Source of the DNA: an uncultured Bacteroidota bacterium
Lineage (GTDB): Bacteria > Bacteroidota > Bacteroidia > Flavobacteriales > Schleiferiaceae
Direction of reading: 5' to 3'
Assembly (NCBI GenBank): GCA_913057235.1
Contig: CAJXNI010000027.1
Coordinates: 1 to 34,641, forward strand
DNA: 34,641 nt
Position 1 is the stretch's first letter, and each line of letters begins with the position of its first letter. Made by a program: the position numbers and the translations under genes. Below, in pieces: positions 1 through 6,899 of the stretch. Below the pieces are notes generated by a model. The model made no database searches. It worked only from the letters and a program-made list of their open reading frames with translations, and was not told the DNA's origin.

Positions 1-398
1 ATAAACTTTTCCGGTTCGTGAAAACGCACCCGCTCCCACAAACCCGGCAGGCGTTCCTGCTTATTTTTTAAGTAACGAAACTGCCCGTAATACGTGTTGC
101 AGGTGCTGCGGATATCGGCAAACTGCTCTTCGCGCAAAGCGTGACCCTCTACGGGAAGCTTTGACAGGAAGGGGCTGAGGTCTTGGTACTCAGCACTGGG
201 GTACTGCTCTTGACTCAAAAGTACGGCTAGCACCTGATCAGTTTCCTGTAAAGTGGTGGTAAGGGCCTCAACCCGGTTTAGGGGCCCCAATTCCAGGCAT
301 TTCTTTTTAGCCCAGGCGGTACTGCATAGTTTACTAAGTCCTTGGCGGATGTGGCCAAAGTCCAGTTGATCGGTAATATTTGCGGGGAAAAGTTTCAA
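1..398 (-). CDS. mutS2: MutS2-family DNA-binding ATPase, N-terminal part (runs off left edge)
   Basis: About 132 codons on the minus strand are present; the gene continues beyond position 1. The reading begins MKLFPANITDQLDFGHIRQG and resembles the N-terminal region of MutS2, which starts with a conserved L-x-F-x-x-I-R segment, followed by the helical core with an E-T-D-x-x-L motif. MutS2 proteins bind branched DNA or stalled ribosomes; the ATPase and Smr domains would lie outside the window. No ATG exists in this frame between the upstream stop and the conserved region, so TTG at 398 is the probable start. A TACTTTTG -7 box at 424-431 fits that start. The identification rests on the N-terminal region only. 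Confidence 0.75.
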   Translation of the reverse strand, partial: MKLFPANITDQLDFGHIRQGLSKLCSTAWAKKKCLELGPLNRVEALTTTLQETDQVLAVLLSQEQYPSAEYQDLSPFLSKLPVEGHALREEQFADIRSTCNTYYGQFRYLKNKQERLPGLWERVRFHEPEKF

Positions 399-423
399 AC
401 TTTTGGGCCTTTTAACTTGGGGG

Positions 424-431
424 CAAAAGTA
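424..431 (-). promoter_or_regulatory. -7 promoter box for mutS2
   Basis: TACTTTTG on the minus strand is a perfect match to the Bacteroidota -7 consensus TAnnTTTG. It lies 26 bases upstream of the proposed TTG start at 398. No clear -33 TTG is seen at the right spacing. Confidence 0.5.
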
Positions 432-514
432 TTGTTCTTAAAAGAGACCCAGGCTTTCTACTTTTAGAGCCCACCTACCCGAAACCTTGGCGCATATAAA
501 ATTGTATTCTAGCC

Positions 515-1522
515 ATGTCTTTGCTAATTTTTAATTCCAAAGGGATTTACTGCCCGCCCGCCAAGGTGTACATAGACCCCTGGAAGCCGGTTAAAAAGGC
601 GCTGATTACCCACGCTCATGCTGACCATAGCCGCTGGGGAATGGAGGAGTACCTGGCACATCATGATAGTGTACCGATAATGAAGCACCGCTTGGGCAGC
701 GATATTAAAGTGCAGGGGATTGGTTACGGTGAAAAAATTCAAATCAACAGGGTAGAGTTCAGTTTTCATCCGGCCGGGCATATACCAGGTTCTAGTCAAA
801 TTAAAGTGAGCTACAAAGGCGAAACCTGGGTGGTAAGTGGTGATTACAAACTGGAAGACGATGGCTTAAGCGCGCCATTTGAGCCAGTAACTTGCCAGAA
901 TTTTATTACCGAAAGCACCTTTGGTTTGCCCGTGTACAGCTGGCCTAAACAGCAAGATACTTTTGCGGAAGTGAACGCCTGGTGGCGTCAAAATCAAGAA
1001 GCGGGTAAAGTATCCATTATTGCCGGTTACGCTTTGGGCAAAGCCCAGCGGATATTGCAAAACTTAGACACCGATATTGGCCCCATTTTTACCCACGGAG
1101 CGGTTGAGAATACCAATGCGGTTCTACGCGGGCAAGGTTACCCCTTACCGGCTACCACCTTGGTTACCCAGGATCACAAGAAGGCTGATTTCAAAGGAAG
1201 TGTTGTGGTCTGTCCACCCTCAGCCATGGGTTCACCCTGGATTAAGAAGTTTAGCCCCTATGCCACCGCTTTTTGCAGTGGTTGGATGGCCTTACGTGGT
1301 GCGCGCAGACGCAGAGCGGCAGACCGTGGTTTTGTGCTTTCAGACCATGCCGATTGGCAAGGCTTGAATGAGGCGGTTACGCTTTCCCAAGCAGAGAATG
1401 TATACGTAACCCACGGCTATAAAGATATTTTTGCGCGCTGGCTGCGCGAAGAAAAAGGCCTAAACGCTCAACCGGTAGAGACCCTTTTTGAAGGGGAAAG
1501 TTTGGAAGGAACTGATGACTAA
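515..1522 (+). CDS. Ligase-associated DNA exonuclease, metallo-beta-lactamase fold
   Basis: A 335-residue protein of the TIGR04122-like family: MBL-fold nucleases related to SNM1/Artemis and CPSF exonucleases that normally accompany an ATP-dependent DNA ligase and a Lhr-type helicase in bacterial DNA repair clusters. The metal-binding motif H-A-H-A-D-H is at residues 33-38, a further metal ligand region P-A-G-H-I-P-G-S lies near residue 87, and S-G-D-Y-K near 109. The C-terminal half has the S-D-H-A-D motif expected for the final metal ligands. No signal peptide. The gene is divergent from mutS2 and convergent with the antiporter gene; neither an ATP ligase nor a helicase gene is seen next to it, so here it stands alone. 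Start is an ATG; no rival start upstream. Confidence 0.85.
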   Translation: MSLLIFNSKGIYCPPAKVYIDPWKPVKKALITHAHADHSRWGMEEYLAHHDSVPIMKHRLGSDIKVQGIGYGEKIQINRVEFSFHPAGHIPGSSQIKVSYKGETWVVSGDYKLEDDGLSAPFEPVTCQNFITESTFGLPVYSWPKQQDTFAEVNAWWRQNQEAGKVSIIAGYALGKAQRILQNLDTDIGPIFTHGAVENTNAVLRGQGYPLPATTLVTQDHKKADFKGSVVVCPPSAMGSPWIKKFSPYATAFCSGWMALRGARRRRAADRGFVLSDHADWQGLNEAVTLSQAENVYVTHGYKDIFARWLREEKGLNAQPVETLFEGESLEGTDD

Positions 1523-1539
1523 GATCGAGCCAAGCTGGC

Positions 1540-3351
1540 CTAGGCCTTAGGAATAAAAGCTAATTGGCTCCCTTTGCTGTAATCGGGTAACTCTCTTTTA
1601 ATGGTTTCTACCTTACCGTCATCTTTCACCAGAAATAAAGGGATGATGGAACTTTTAAACTCCTTTTTCATTTCCCGAAATTCCTCCTCATTGGCAAAGC
1701 TGCGCAACTCAATCTTTTTGTGCTGGCGGATGCTGTGTGCCAGATTGAGGTAATCGGTTGAGCCGGTAAACAGCACGTTGGCCGGAAAGTCCATGTCCTT
1801 AACCTCTTGTTCTTTTTTACTGCTTAGGCGGTACACCTTTTCGGCACCAAACTCTTCTTCAAAATATTTGGTGGCCAGGCTGTTGATTTCCGCACTACTG
1901 GTAAGGGCCATCAGGTGCCCCAGGTTGGTGAGGTCAAGCTCATCAAAAACATTATCACTTAAAATGTTGCCCTCATAAGTTTCAAAACCTTGCTTGCGGG
2001 CTTCGGCCAGGTTGGGCTTGGAGGTGTCGGCCAGTAAAACGTCTAGGCCCTGCTCTTTAAGAAAAGCTGCTAAAAACCGGGCGTTTTCATTGGCCCCCAC
2101 CATTAAAAAGCCGGTAGGATCTTCACGCTCCACTTTAAGAATTTTAGCCAAGGGTTTAGCGCTGGCGCCTTGCAGAATTACGGTGCCCACAATCATTAAA
2201 AAGGTAAGCGGTAAAATCAGTTCAGCTTGCTCTGTATTTATGGTTGTAGACTCTCCCGTGGTGAGTTGCAGGGCAAAGAGTGAAGCTACGGCAGCAGCTA
2301 CAATTCCTTTGGGCCCTACCCAACTCATAAAAAAGATCTCACGCCAATTAAAGCTAGAGCCCAGGGTACTGAGCCAAACGCCCAGTGGCCTAATGAGTAG
2401 AATCACAATCCCGAACAGAATCAGGGACTCCAAACCAAGTTTTTCAATCTGATCTACATTGATTCGGCTGGAAAGCAAAATGAACAGCACTGAAATAAGT
2501 ATGATGCTCACATCTTCTTTAAAGGAGAGGATTTTTTTAAACTCATGCACCTTAATGTTGGCCAAAATGATTCCCATGAAAGTAGTGCTCATAAGACCCG
2601 CCTCATGGGCGATGAGCTCCGCAAAGGTAAAGGCAAAAACCACCAGGCCCAGGGCCACCACATTGCGCAAATACTTGGGAATGCGGTTTTTGGCCATCAG
2701 CCAGCGCAGGAAAAATGCGGCCAGAGCACCGATCACTATTCCGGCTGAAACCGTAATAAAAAACTCTTTAAAGACTTCCAAGGTATCGGCATTTTCCAAG
2801 TCTGAGGTTTGGATAAACTCATAGACCAATACCGCAATTAAGGCGCCCAGTGGGTCAATTAAAATGCCCTCCCATTTGAGCACATTGTTAACCCGCACAT
2901 TGGGCCGCACGTTGCGCAAAATAGGCGTAACCACGGTGGGGCCCGATACTATGATGAGCGCACCAAAAAGAAAGGCCAGCCTAAAGCTCAAGCCCAGCAG
3001 GTAGTGCGCGGCTAATCCTCCGCCTACCAGTGTAATTACCGGGCCAAAAATCAACAGGTTCCGCACTACCCCGGCCTGGTCTCTAATTTCCTTAATTTTT
3101 AAGGTGAGCCCTCCCTCAAAGAGAATAATGCCTACTGAAATGGATACAAAGGCAAAAAGCAGGTCTCCGCTAAAGATTTGATCGCCATCTAGCAGCTTGG
3201 AGCCAGAGGGAGAGATAAAGGCGCTTAAAGGCCCCATGGCCAAACCAATAATGATGAGTGGTAAAATGGCCGGTATTTTTATGCGCCAGGCCAGCCACTG
3301 CGCCAGTACGCTCAACACTAAAATACCAGCAAGTTCAATCATTCCTTCCAT
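1540..3351 (-). CDS. CPA-family Na+(K+)/H+ antiporter with C-terminal RCK/TrkA-N-like domain
   Basis: A 603-residue integral inner-membrane protein. Residues about 1-400 form the antiporter domain with a dozen or so hydrophobic segments; the family motif F-E-G-G-L-T-L is near residue 78, and the ion-binding region reads G-I-L-I-D-P-L-G-A around 160-170. Residues about 415-530 form a soluble nucleotide-binding-like domain (V-G-A-N-E-N-A-R-F, then L-L-A-D-T-S) resembling TrkA-N/RCK, followed by a C-terminal soluble tail. It would exchange Na+ or K+ for protons across the inner membrane in pH and salt homeostasis; the exact ion cannot be told from sequence. The Gly-rich dinucleotide motif of the RCK-like part is imperfect. 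ATG at 3351 or at 3342 (fourth codon) could start it. It ends 17 bases from the exonuclease gene, convergent. Confidence 0.88.
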   Translation of the reverse strand: MEGMIELAGILVLSVLAQWLAWRIKIPAILPLIIIGLAMGPLSAFISPSGSKLLDGDQIFSGDLLFAFVSISVGIILFEGGLTLKIKEIRDQAGVVRNLLIFGPVITLVGGGLAAHYLLGLSFRLAFLFGALIIVSGPTVVTPILRNVRPNVRVNNVLKWEGILIDPLGALIAVLVYEFIQTSDLENADTLEVFKEFFITVSAGIVIGALAAFFLRWLMAKNRIPKYLRNVVALGLVVFAFTFAELIAHEAGLMSTTFMGIILANIKVHEFKKILSFKEDVSIILISVLFILLSSRINVDQIEKLGLESLILFGIVILLIRPLGVWLSTLGSSFNWREIFFMSWVGPKGIVAAAVASLFALQLTTGESTTINTEQAELILPLTFLMIVGTVILQGASAKPLAKILKVEREDPTGFLMVGANENARFLAAFLKEQGLDVLLADTSKPNLAEARKQGFETYEGNILSDNVFDELDLTNLGHLMALTSSAEINSLATKYFEEEFGAEKVYRLSSKKEQEVKDMDFPANVLFTGSTDYLNLAHSIRQHKKIELRSFANEEEFREMKKEFKSSIIPLFLVKDDGKVETIKRELPDYSKGSQLAFIPKA

Positions 3352-3431
3352 GGAGGCGGGTTATTGGGATCTAATTCTCGTTCACAAGGCTCCGAAAATA
3401 CGTTATTCTTTTGGGAGCTTGTGAGGGTTTC

Positions 3432-3457
3432 AAAGGTTCAGGTGCCTTAAAGGTTCA
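3432..3457. repeat. Two direct AAAGGTTCA repeats, 17 bp apart, in an intergenic region
   Basis: AAAGGTTCA occurs at 3432-3440 and 3449-3457 in the 227-base gap between the divergent antiporter and adenosyltransferase genes. A tandem half-site arrangement could bind a regulator, but nothing else supports this, and it may be chance. Confidence 0.25.
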
Positions 3458-3578
3458 AATTTTTCAAAGCCTATTTGAGCGTGTTACGTTTAGCGCCTTC
3501 ATGTTTTTAAATTTTTTGTAAACCATTCCAATAGTTTTTTATTCTTTACCCTGATAAACAAGATGTTTTTCTCAGGAT

Positions 3579-4124
3579 ATGAAAATTTACACCAAAAAAG
3601 GCGATAAAGGCGAGACCTCACTGCTAGGCGGTACCCGCGTTAAAAAGAGTGATTTGCGCATTGAGGCCTACGGTACTACTGATGAGCTAAACTCGGTAAT
3701 TGGGCTTATACGCGATGCAGCCCAAAACAAGGAGCAGGAGGCTACCTTGGTGGCCATACAAAACAAGCTGTTTGCCATAGGCTCAAATTTGGCGGCTGGC
3801 CCCAGTTCCAAAATGGAGCTACCCCAGCTGGCGGAAGATGACCTAACGCACCTGGAAAAGGCCATGGACGCCATGGATGAAGAGCTGCCCCCTCTTAAAA
3901 ACTTTATTTTGCCGGGTGGAGATTTGGCCGCCTCACAGGCCCACGTGGGGCGCACCGTATGCCGCAGAGCAGAGCGTAAAGTAGTGGCTTTGGCCGATGC
4001 AGACCGCGTAGATGAACGCATCATCCAATACCTTAATCGATTAAGTGATTACCTCTTTACCCTGGCTCGTTTTTATACCTACAAACACGGAGGGGAAGAA
4101 ACACCCTGGAATTCAAAGGGTTAG
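3579..4124 (+). CDS. Cob(I)yrinic acid a,c-diamide / cob(I)alamin adenosyltransferase, PduO type
   Basis: A 181-residue cytosolic enzyme that transfers the 5'-deoxyadenosyl group of ATP to cob(I)alamin to make adenosylcobalamin. The N-terminal ATP-binding motif T-K-x-G-D-x-G-x-T is at residues 5-13, with S-L-L-G-G-x-R after it. G-T-x-D-E-L-N-S and the C-terminal R-R-A-E-R and L-N-R-L-S-D-Y-L-F segments are hallmarks of the PduO/MMAB family; the length is typical. In Bacteroidota its usual client is methylmalonyl-CoA mutase; an acyl-CoA carboxylase beta subunit at the far right of the window could belong to the same propionate pathway, but this link is inferred. The gene is followed by the DUF2795 gene, which has its own promoter. 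Confidence 0.93.
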   Translation: MKIYTKKGDKGETSLLGGTRVKKSDLRIEAYGTTDELNSVIGLIRDAAQNKEQEATLVAIQNKLFAIGSNLAAGPSSKMELPQLAEDDLTHLEKAMDAMDEELPPLKNFILPGGDLAASQAHVGRTVCRRAERKVVALADADRVDERIIQYLNRLSDYLFTLARFYTYKHGGEETPWNSKG

Positions 4125-4151
4125 AGAAATAAAACTTTTTAAGCCCATTAC

Positions 4152-4181
4152 TTGTTTGGGTGCGGTAAAAAATTATTTTTG
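4152..4181 (+). promoter_or_regulatory. Complete Bacteroidota-type promoter for the DUF2795 gene
   Basis: A -33 TTG at 4152-4154 and a perfect -7 TATTTTTG at 4174-4181 are separated by 19 bases, matching the TTG-N17-23-TAnnTTTG consensus. The DUF2795 start codon lies 20 bases downstream. This is one of the two most complete promoters in the window. Confidence 0.75.
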
Positions 4182-4201
4182 CAAAAATTAATAGTAGCAT
4201 T

Positions 4202-4426
4202 ATGTACTGGACATTAGAATTAGCAAGTTACTTAAGTGACGCCCCTTGGCCCGCAACAAAAGACGAGCTGATTGACTTTTCCATTCGTACAGGAGCGCCT
4301 TTAGAGGTGGTAGAAAACCTACAGGCCATGGAAGAAGAGGAAGAAGAGATTTACGAGTCCATTGAAGACATTTGGCCTGATTACCCTTCTGAAGAAGATT
4401 TTCTTTGGAATGAGGATGAATATTGA
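4202..4426 (+). CDS. DUF2795 domain-containing protein
   Basis: A small 74-residue acidic protein. Residues about 6-45 read like the DUF2795 domain (L-A-S-Y-L-x-D-A-P-W-P-A-T-K-D-E-L, then R-T-G-A-P-L-E-V-V-E-N-L), followed by a strongly acidic tail rich in Glu. Function is unknown; the family is widespread and highly conserved in Bacteroidota, and the domain in other phyla resembles a small helical fold. No membrane segment or signal peptide. It is a single-gene transcription unit with a strong promoter at 4152-4181 and an intrinsic terminator at 4456-4485, which suggests abundant and constitutive expression. Confidence 0.88.
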   Translation: MYWTLELASYLSDAPWPATKDELIDFSIRTGAPLEVVENLQAMEEEEEEIYESIEDIWPDYPSEEDFLWNEDEY

Positions 4427-4455
4427 AACGCTCTGTTAAAGCAGAAAATACGTTG

Positions 4456-4485
4456 AGCCTCCCGTTTTACGGGGGGCTTTTTTTT
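4456..4485 (+). terminator. Rho-independent terminator after the DUF2795 gene
   Basis: A 9-bp stem (AGCCTCCCG with CGGGGGGCT, one G-T pair) around a five-base loop is followed by a run of eight T. The run overlaps the stop codon of the convergent rhodanese gene. On the minus strand there is no T run after the hairpin, so it acts mainly on the plus strand. Confidence 0.85.
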
Positions 4486-4993
4486 ACTCATAGGTTTTTT
4501 GGCCGCGGTTTAGCCAAAAACCCCATATGCTGTTGTAGGGGTGAATTTGAAGGGTAGCCCCGCCCTGGGGGGTGTAAATAGTTTTTTCTTGATTGAGCCA
4601 CTCAAAAATGCCTCCGTATAAATTAAATACTTGGGTGTAGCCGGCCTCCTGCAATTTCTCGGCTATTTTTTCACTGCGGTACCCCACCGAACAATAGACC
4701 ACTATGGGATCATTTTTGGCAATGCCGGCAACACGGCTAAGTTGAAAAGAATCATAACCTACGTGAAGCGCTCCTTTTAGGTGACTCACTTTATACTCGG
4801 CCTGCGCACGCGCATCAAGTATCGTAAACTGTGCGTAGTTTGTGGCTAAACTGTCTACTGAGATTTCCGAAACGGAATGACTCAGTAAACCCTTAAGCAT
4901 GGTTCGGTAACCGAAGCTTTCTACCGGTTCTTGCGCCATAGTGCCAATGCTAAAAAGAAGACTGATAAGCCCTAAGCTTATGCAGCGATTCAT
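4484..4993 (-). CDS. Exported single-domain rhodanese-like protein
   Basis: A 169-residue protein with a signal peptide at residues 1-20 (cleavage probably after T-M-A, before Gln21) and one rhodanese domain at about 43-140. The active-site loop C-S-V-G-Y-R-S starts at Cys101, so the sulfur-accepting cysteine is present; L-D-A-R-x-x-x-E-Y (from about 59) and H-L-K-G-A are also typical. It would act in the periplasm or envelope as a sulfurtransferase or persulfide carrier; substrate unknown. The start codon lies two bases after the stop of a broken histidine-kinase gene, so it was probably the last gene of that operon and now appears to be the only intact member. Whether it still has a promoter is unclear; TATTTTAA just upstream is a weak -7 candidate. 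Confidence 0.88.
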   Translation of the reverse strand: MNRCISLGLISLLFSIGTMAQEPVESFGYRTMLKGLLSHSVSEISVDSLATNYAQFTILDARAQAEYKVSHLKGALHVGYDSFQLSRVAGIAKNDPIVVYCSVGYRSEKIAEKLQEAGYTQVFNLYGGIFEWLNQEKTIYTPQGGATLQIHPYNSIWGFWLNRGQKTYE

Positions 4994-4995
4994 AA

Positions 4996-5622
4996 TTAAA
5001 TGGATTTTAAAATAATTTTTTGCAATTCTTGCGCCTTAAAAGGCTTACTCACTTTAACATCAAATAATTCGGGCGCTTGTTCATTTTCAGAAGTTGCACA
5101 CACATCGGCAGACAAAGCCACCAGCACTTTTGTAATTGAGGTTTACAAAGGCTTTTACCCAGCGAATGTGTTGATCTTTGGCACGATAACGTATCCTGTA
5201 ACGACTTTCGCTTTTGTTGCATTCCAATCAATCTTTCAGACGTTTTTTCTTTCTTCCCAATCTTCCGCAAAAACATAATCCTTAAAATGGCCGTCCAGGC
5301 GGGGCTTAAGTAGGTTCACCAGCCTTCTAAACCTGTTTGTAAAACTATTTGTTGTAGTGAATTTACAATAGACTCAATACGGGTGCTGAGCTCTTCGGCC
5401 TTCTGGGTTTTACTTGTACCCGGGTCTTAAGCTCTTCATTTACCTTAAAAAGCTCTTTTGAGTTTTGCTCTAAGGTCTTTTTGCCCTGCACAATATCATT
5501 TGCAAAATCGCGGTAGGCCTTATCTACAGCATCTAAGAGACTGCCTAAGTCATAAGGGTTCAGATTAGGCGGCAAATGTTTTTTAACTGACGCCTTAACA
5601 GGCGGTGCCTACTTTTCTCCAT
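4996..5622 (-). pseudogene. Remnant of a PAS-containing hybrid histidine kinase (kinase core deleted)
   Basis: Pieces of one kinase gene read in order across several frames. From ATG at 5622: residues like L-L-R-R-Q-L-K, then (after a one-base shift in the T run 5579-5584) H-L-P-P-N-L and an L-L-D-A-V-D-K-A-Y-R-D-F segment with a coiled coil. After another shift at 5408-5411 the frame reads A-E-E-L-S-T-R-I-E-S-I-V. A stop follows, then PAS fragments: Y-L-S-P-A-W-T, H-F-K-D-Y-V-F-A-E-D-W, and R-Y-R-I-R-Y-R-A-K-D-Q-H-I-R-W-V. Near 5125 this joins the last third of a receiver domain (V-A-L-S-A-D-V, then V-S-K-P-F-K) ending at 4996. The HisKA, HATPase and most of the receiver are gone. Confidence 0.82.
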
Positions 5623-6756
5623 TTATTGACTAGAGGTTTTAAATGGTCATGGTTTGGTTATGCAACTCCCAGGCAGCGTGTTGCAAGAAAGGGGCAATTT
5701 ATCACTACGAGTAAAAACCGGTAAGGGCAGAAGCATCGCCCACCACTTCAGACACCGCCTCCACTTCTTCTTCAACCATTTGCTTTAAAACCAATTTACG
5801 GCCCACACAACTTATAAGTATTGATAATTGAGGGCTTAGGCCCTTAGCCAAACTAACTTTAGCGGCTCCTTCTGCTCCGTTTATCAGCCGGTCTGCATTG
5901 GCCTTCATTAATCGCACGTAAGTTTTTTCAGGAATATCGCCTGCAAAGATTAGGCTTTGCTCCTCTTCATTAATGCCCAAAATGGTGCGTACTAAGGGAG
6001 CATCGTTTTCATTTTGCCGCATGCTTAAAGGAAATAATAAACCCGAGGCCGGCAGTTCCTGGGCCTTATCGCCTAAAAATGACTTGTAGAGTTTTAGGGC
6101 AGGTTGCCTGTCAATTTCATACAGTACGTTGCCTTTAGATTTAGTAACCAGGCGGTCAAGCCCGAAAGAGTCCCAGCCCCCCAGCGAGCCATAGCCAACT
6201 TGCAGGTCTGCGTTGTAAAAGCCTACGGCTGTAATAATATTATCTTGGATTTCACCCTTAGAATTAATCACGTAAGTGCGTTTAAAATCAGAGCTGTCAC
6301 CGGCAAGGCCTCTGGTAATGGCTACTTTCTCCGTTGGGTTTTGCGCATACCCTTTACTAAACTGGTGCCATTCACGTTCAAACCTTCTGAAAGTACAAAC
6401 ACATGTTTAAGATCTTTTTGGTCAAACTTGGCCAAAAGCACTTCACCGGCTTCTGCGCTGTTTTCAGCGTTTTCAGTTTGCTCAGTATGACCTACCACTT
6501 TGGTTTTTTCAAAGGCAACGTAGGTAATTACCAGGCTATCATCATTCACCTGCTCACCCGCAACTTCTTCTGCCGTAGAGCAGCCGGTAAGCAGTACTTC
6601 CGGCAATTTTTCCTTGAGGGTTTGCAAGGCGGGCTGTCTGTCTATCGCTTTTGATGCGCCAAAGACTAAAATGAATAGTGGGTTGAGTCCGTTACTGTCA
6701 ATAGATTCAGACGAATTGGCTACTAAAACTTGTTGGTAACATTGCATGGTGGGCAC
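5623..6756 (-). pseudogene. Broken FIST-domain sensor protein gene
   Basis: The N-terminal FIST domain is open from ATG 6756 to a stop at 6322, with motifs F-V-F-G-like L-V-F-G-A, L-L-T-G-C-S-T-A-E-E and D-D-S-L-V-I-T. A one-base loss in a T run at 6339-6342 (AAAACCC on the coding strand) shifts the frame; the other frame continues E-K-V-A-I-T-R-G-L-A-G-D and A-V-G-F-Y and runs through FIST_C to F-Y-S at 5705. There, TAG TGA TAA replace what is normally Y-G-E, after which I-A-P-F, W-E-L-H-N-Q-T-M-T-I still reads in frame to another stop at 5639. FIST proteins sense small ligands and partner signalling proteins; this one partnered the kinase remnant directly downstream. Confidence 0.88.
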
Positions 6757-6856
6757 TTTTTTAAACTACAACTTTTACGGTAGTTCGCACGGCAAGACGA
6801 AACCCAAAGATTAAGATTGGCGTGATTATTACCCTATAATTGGTGCTTAGGTTACT

Positions 6857-6864
6857 TACCTTTG
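6857..6864 (+). promoter_or_regulatory. -7 promoter box for secA
   Basis: TACCTTTG, a perfect match to TAnnTTTG, lies 35 bases before the secA start codon. The nearest TTG upstream (6840-6842) is only 14 bases away, shorter than the usual 17-23, so the -33 element is uncertain. Confidence 0.6.
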
Positions 6865-6899
6865 CGGCTTTACAGAGAAATTAAACCCAAATTATACCT

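Noticed and set aside
1537-1546. GGCCTAGGCC palindrome between convergent genes
   Set aside because: It overlaps the antiporter stop codon, is short, and has no T run or spacing that would make it a terminator or site.
5000-5278. Plus-strand 92-codon open frame
   Set aside because: It is the antisense of the PAS and receiver remnants; its translation resembles no family, whereas the minus strand reads recognisable motifs.
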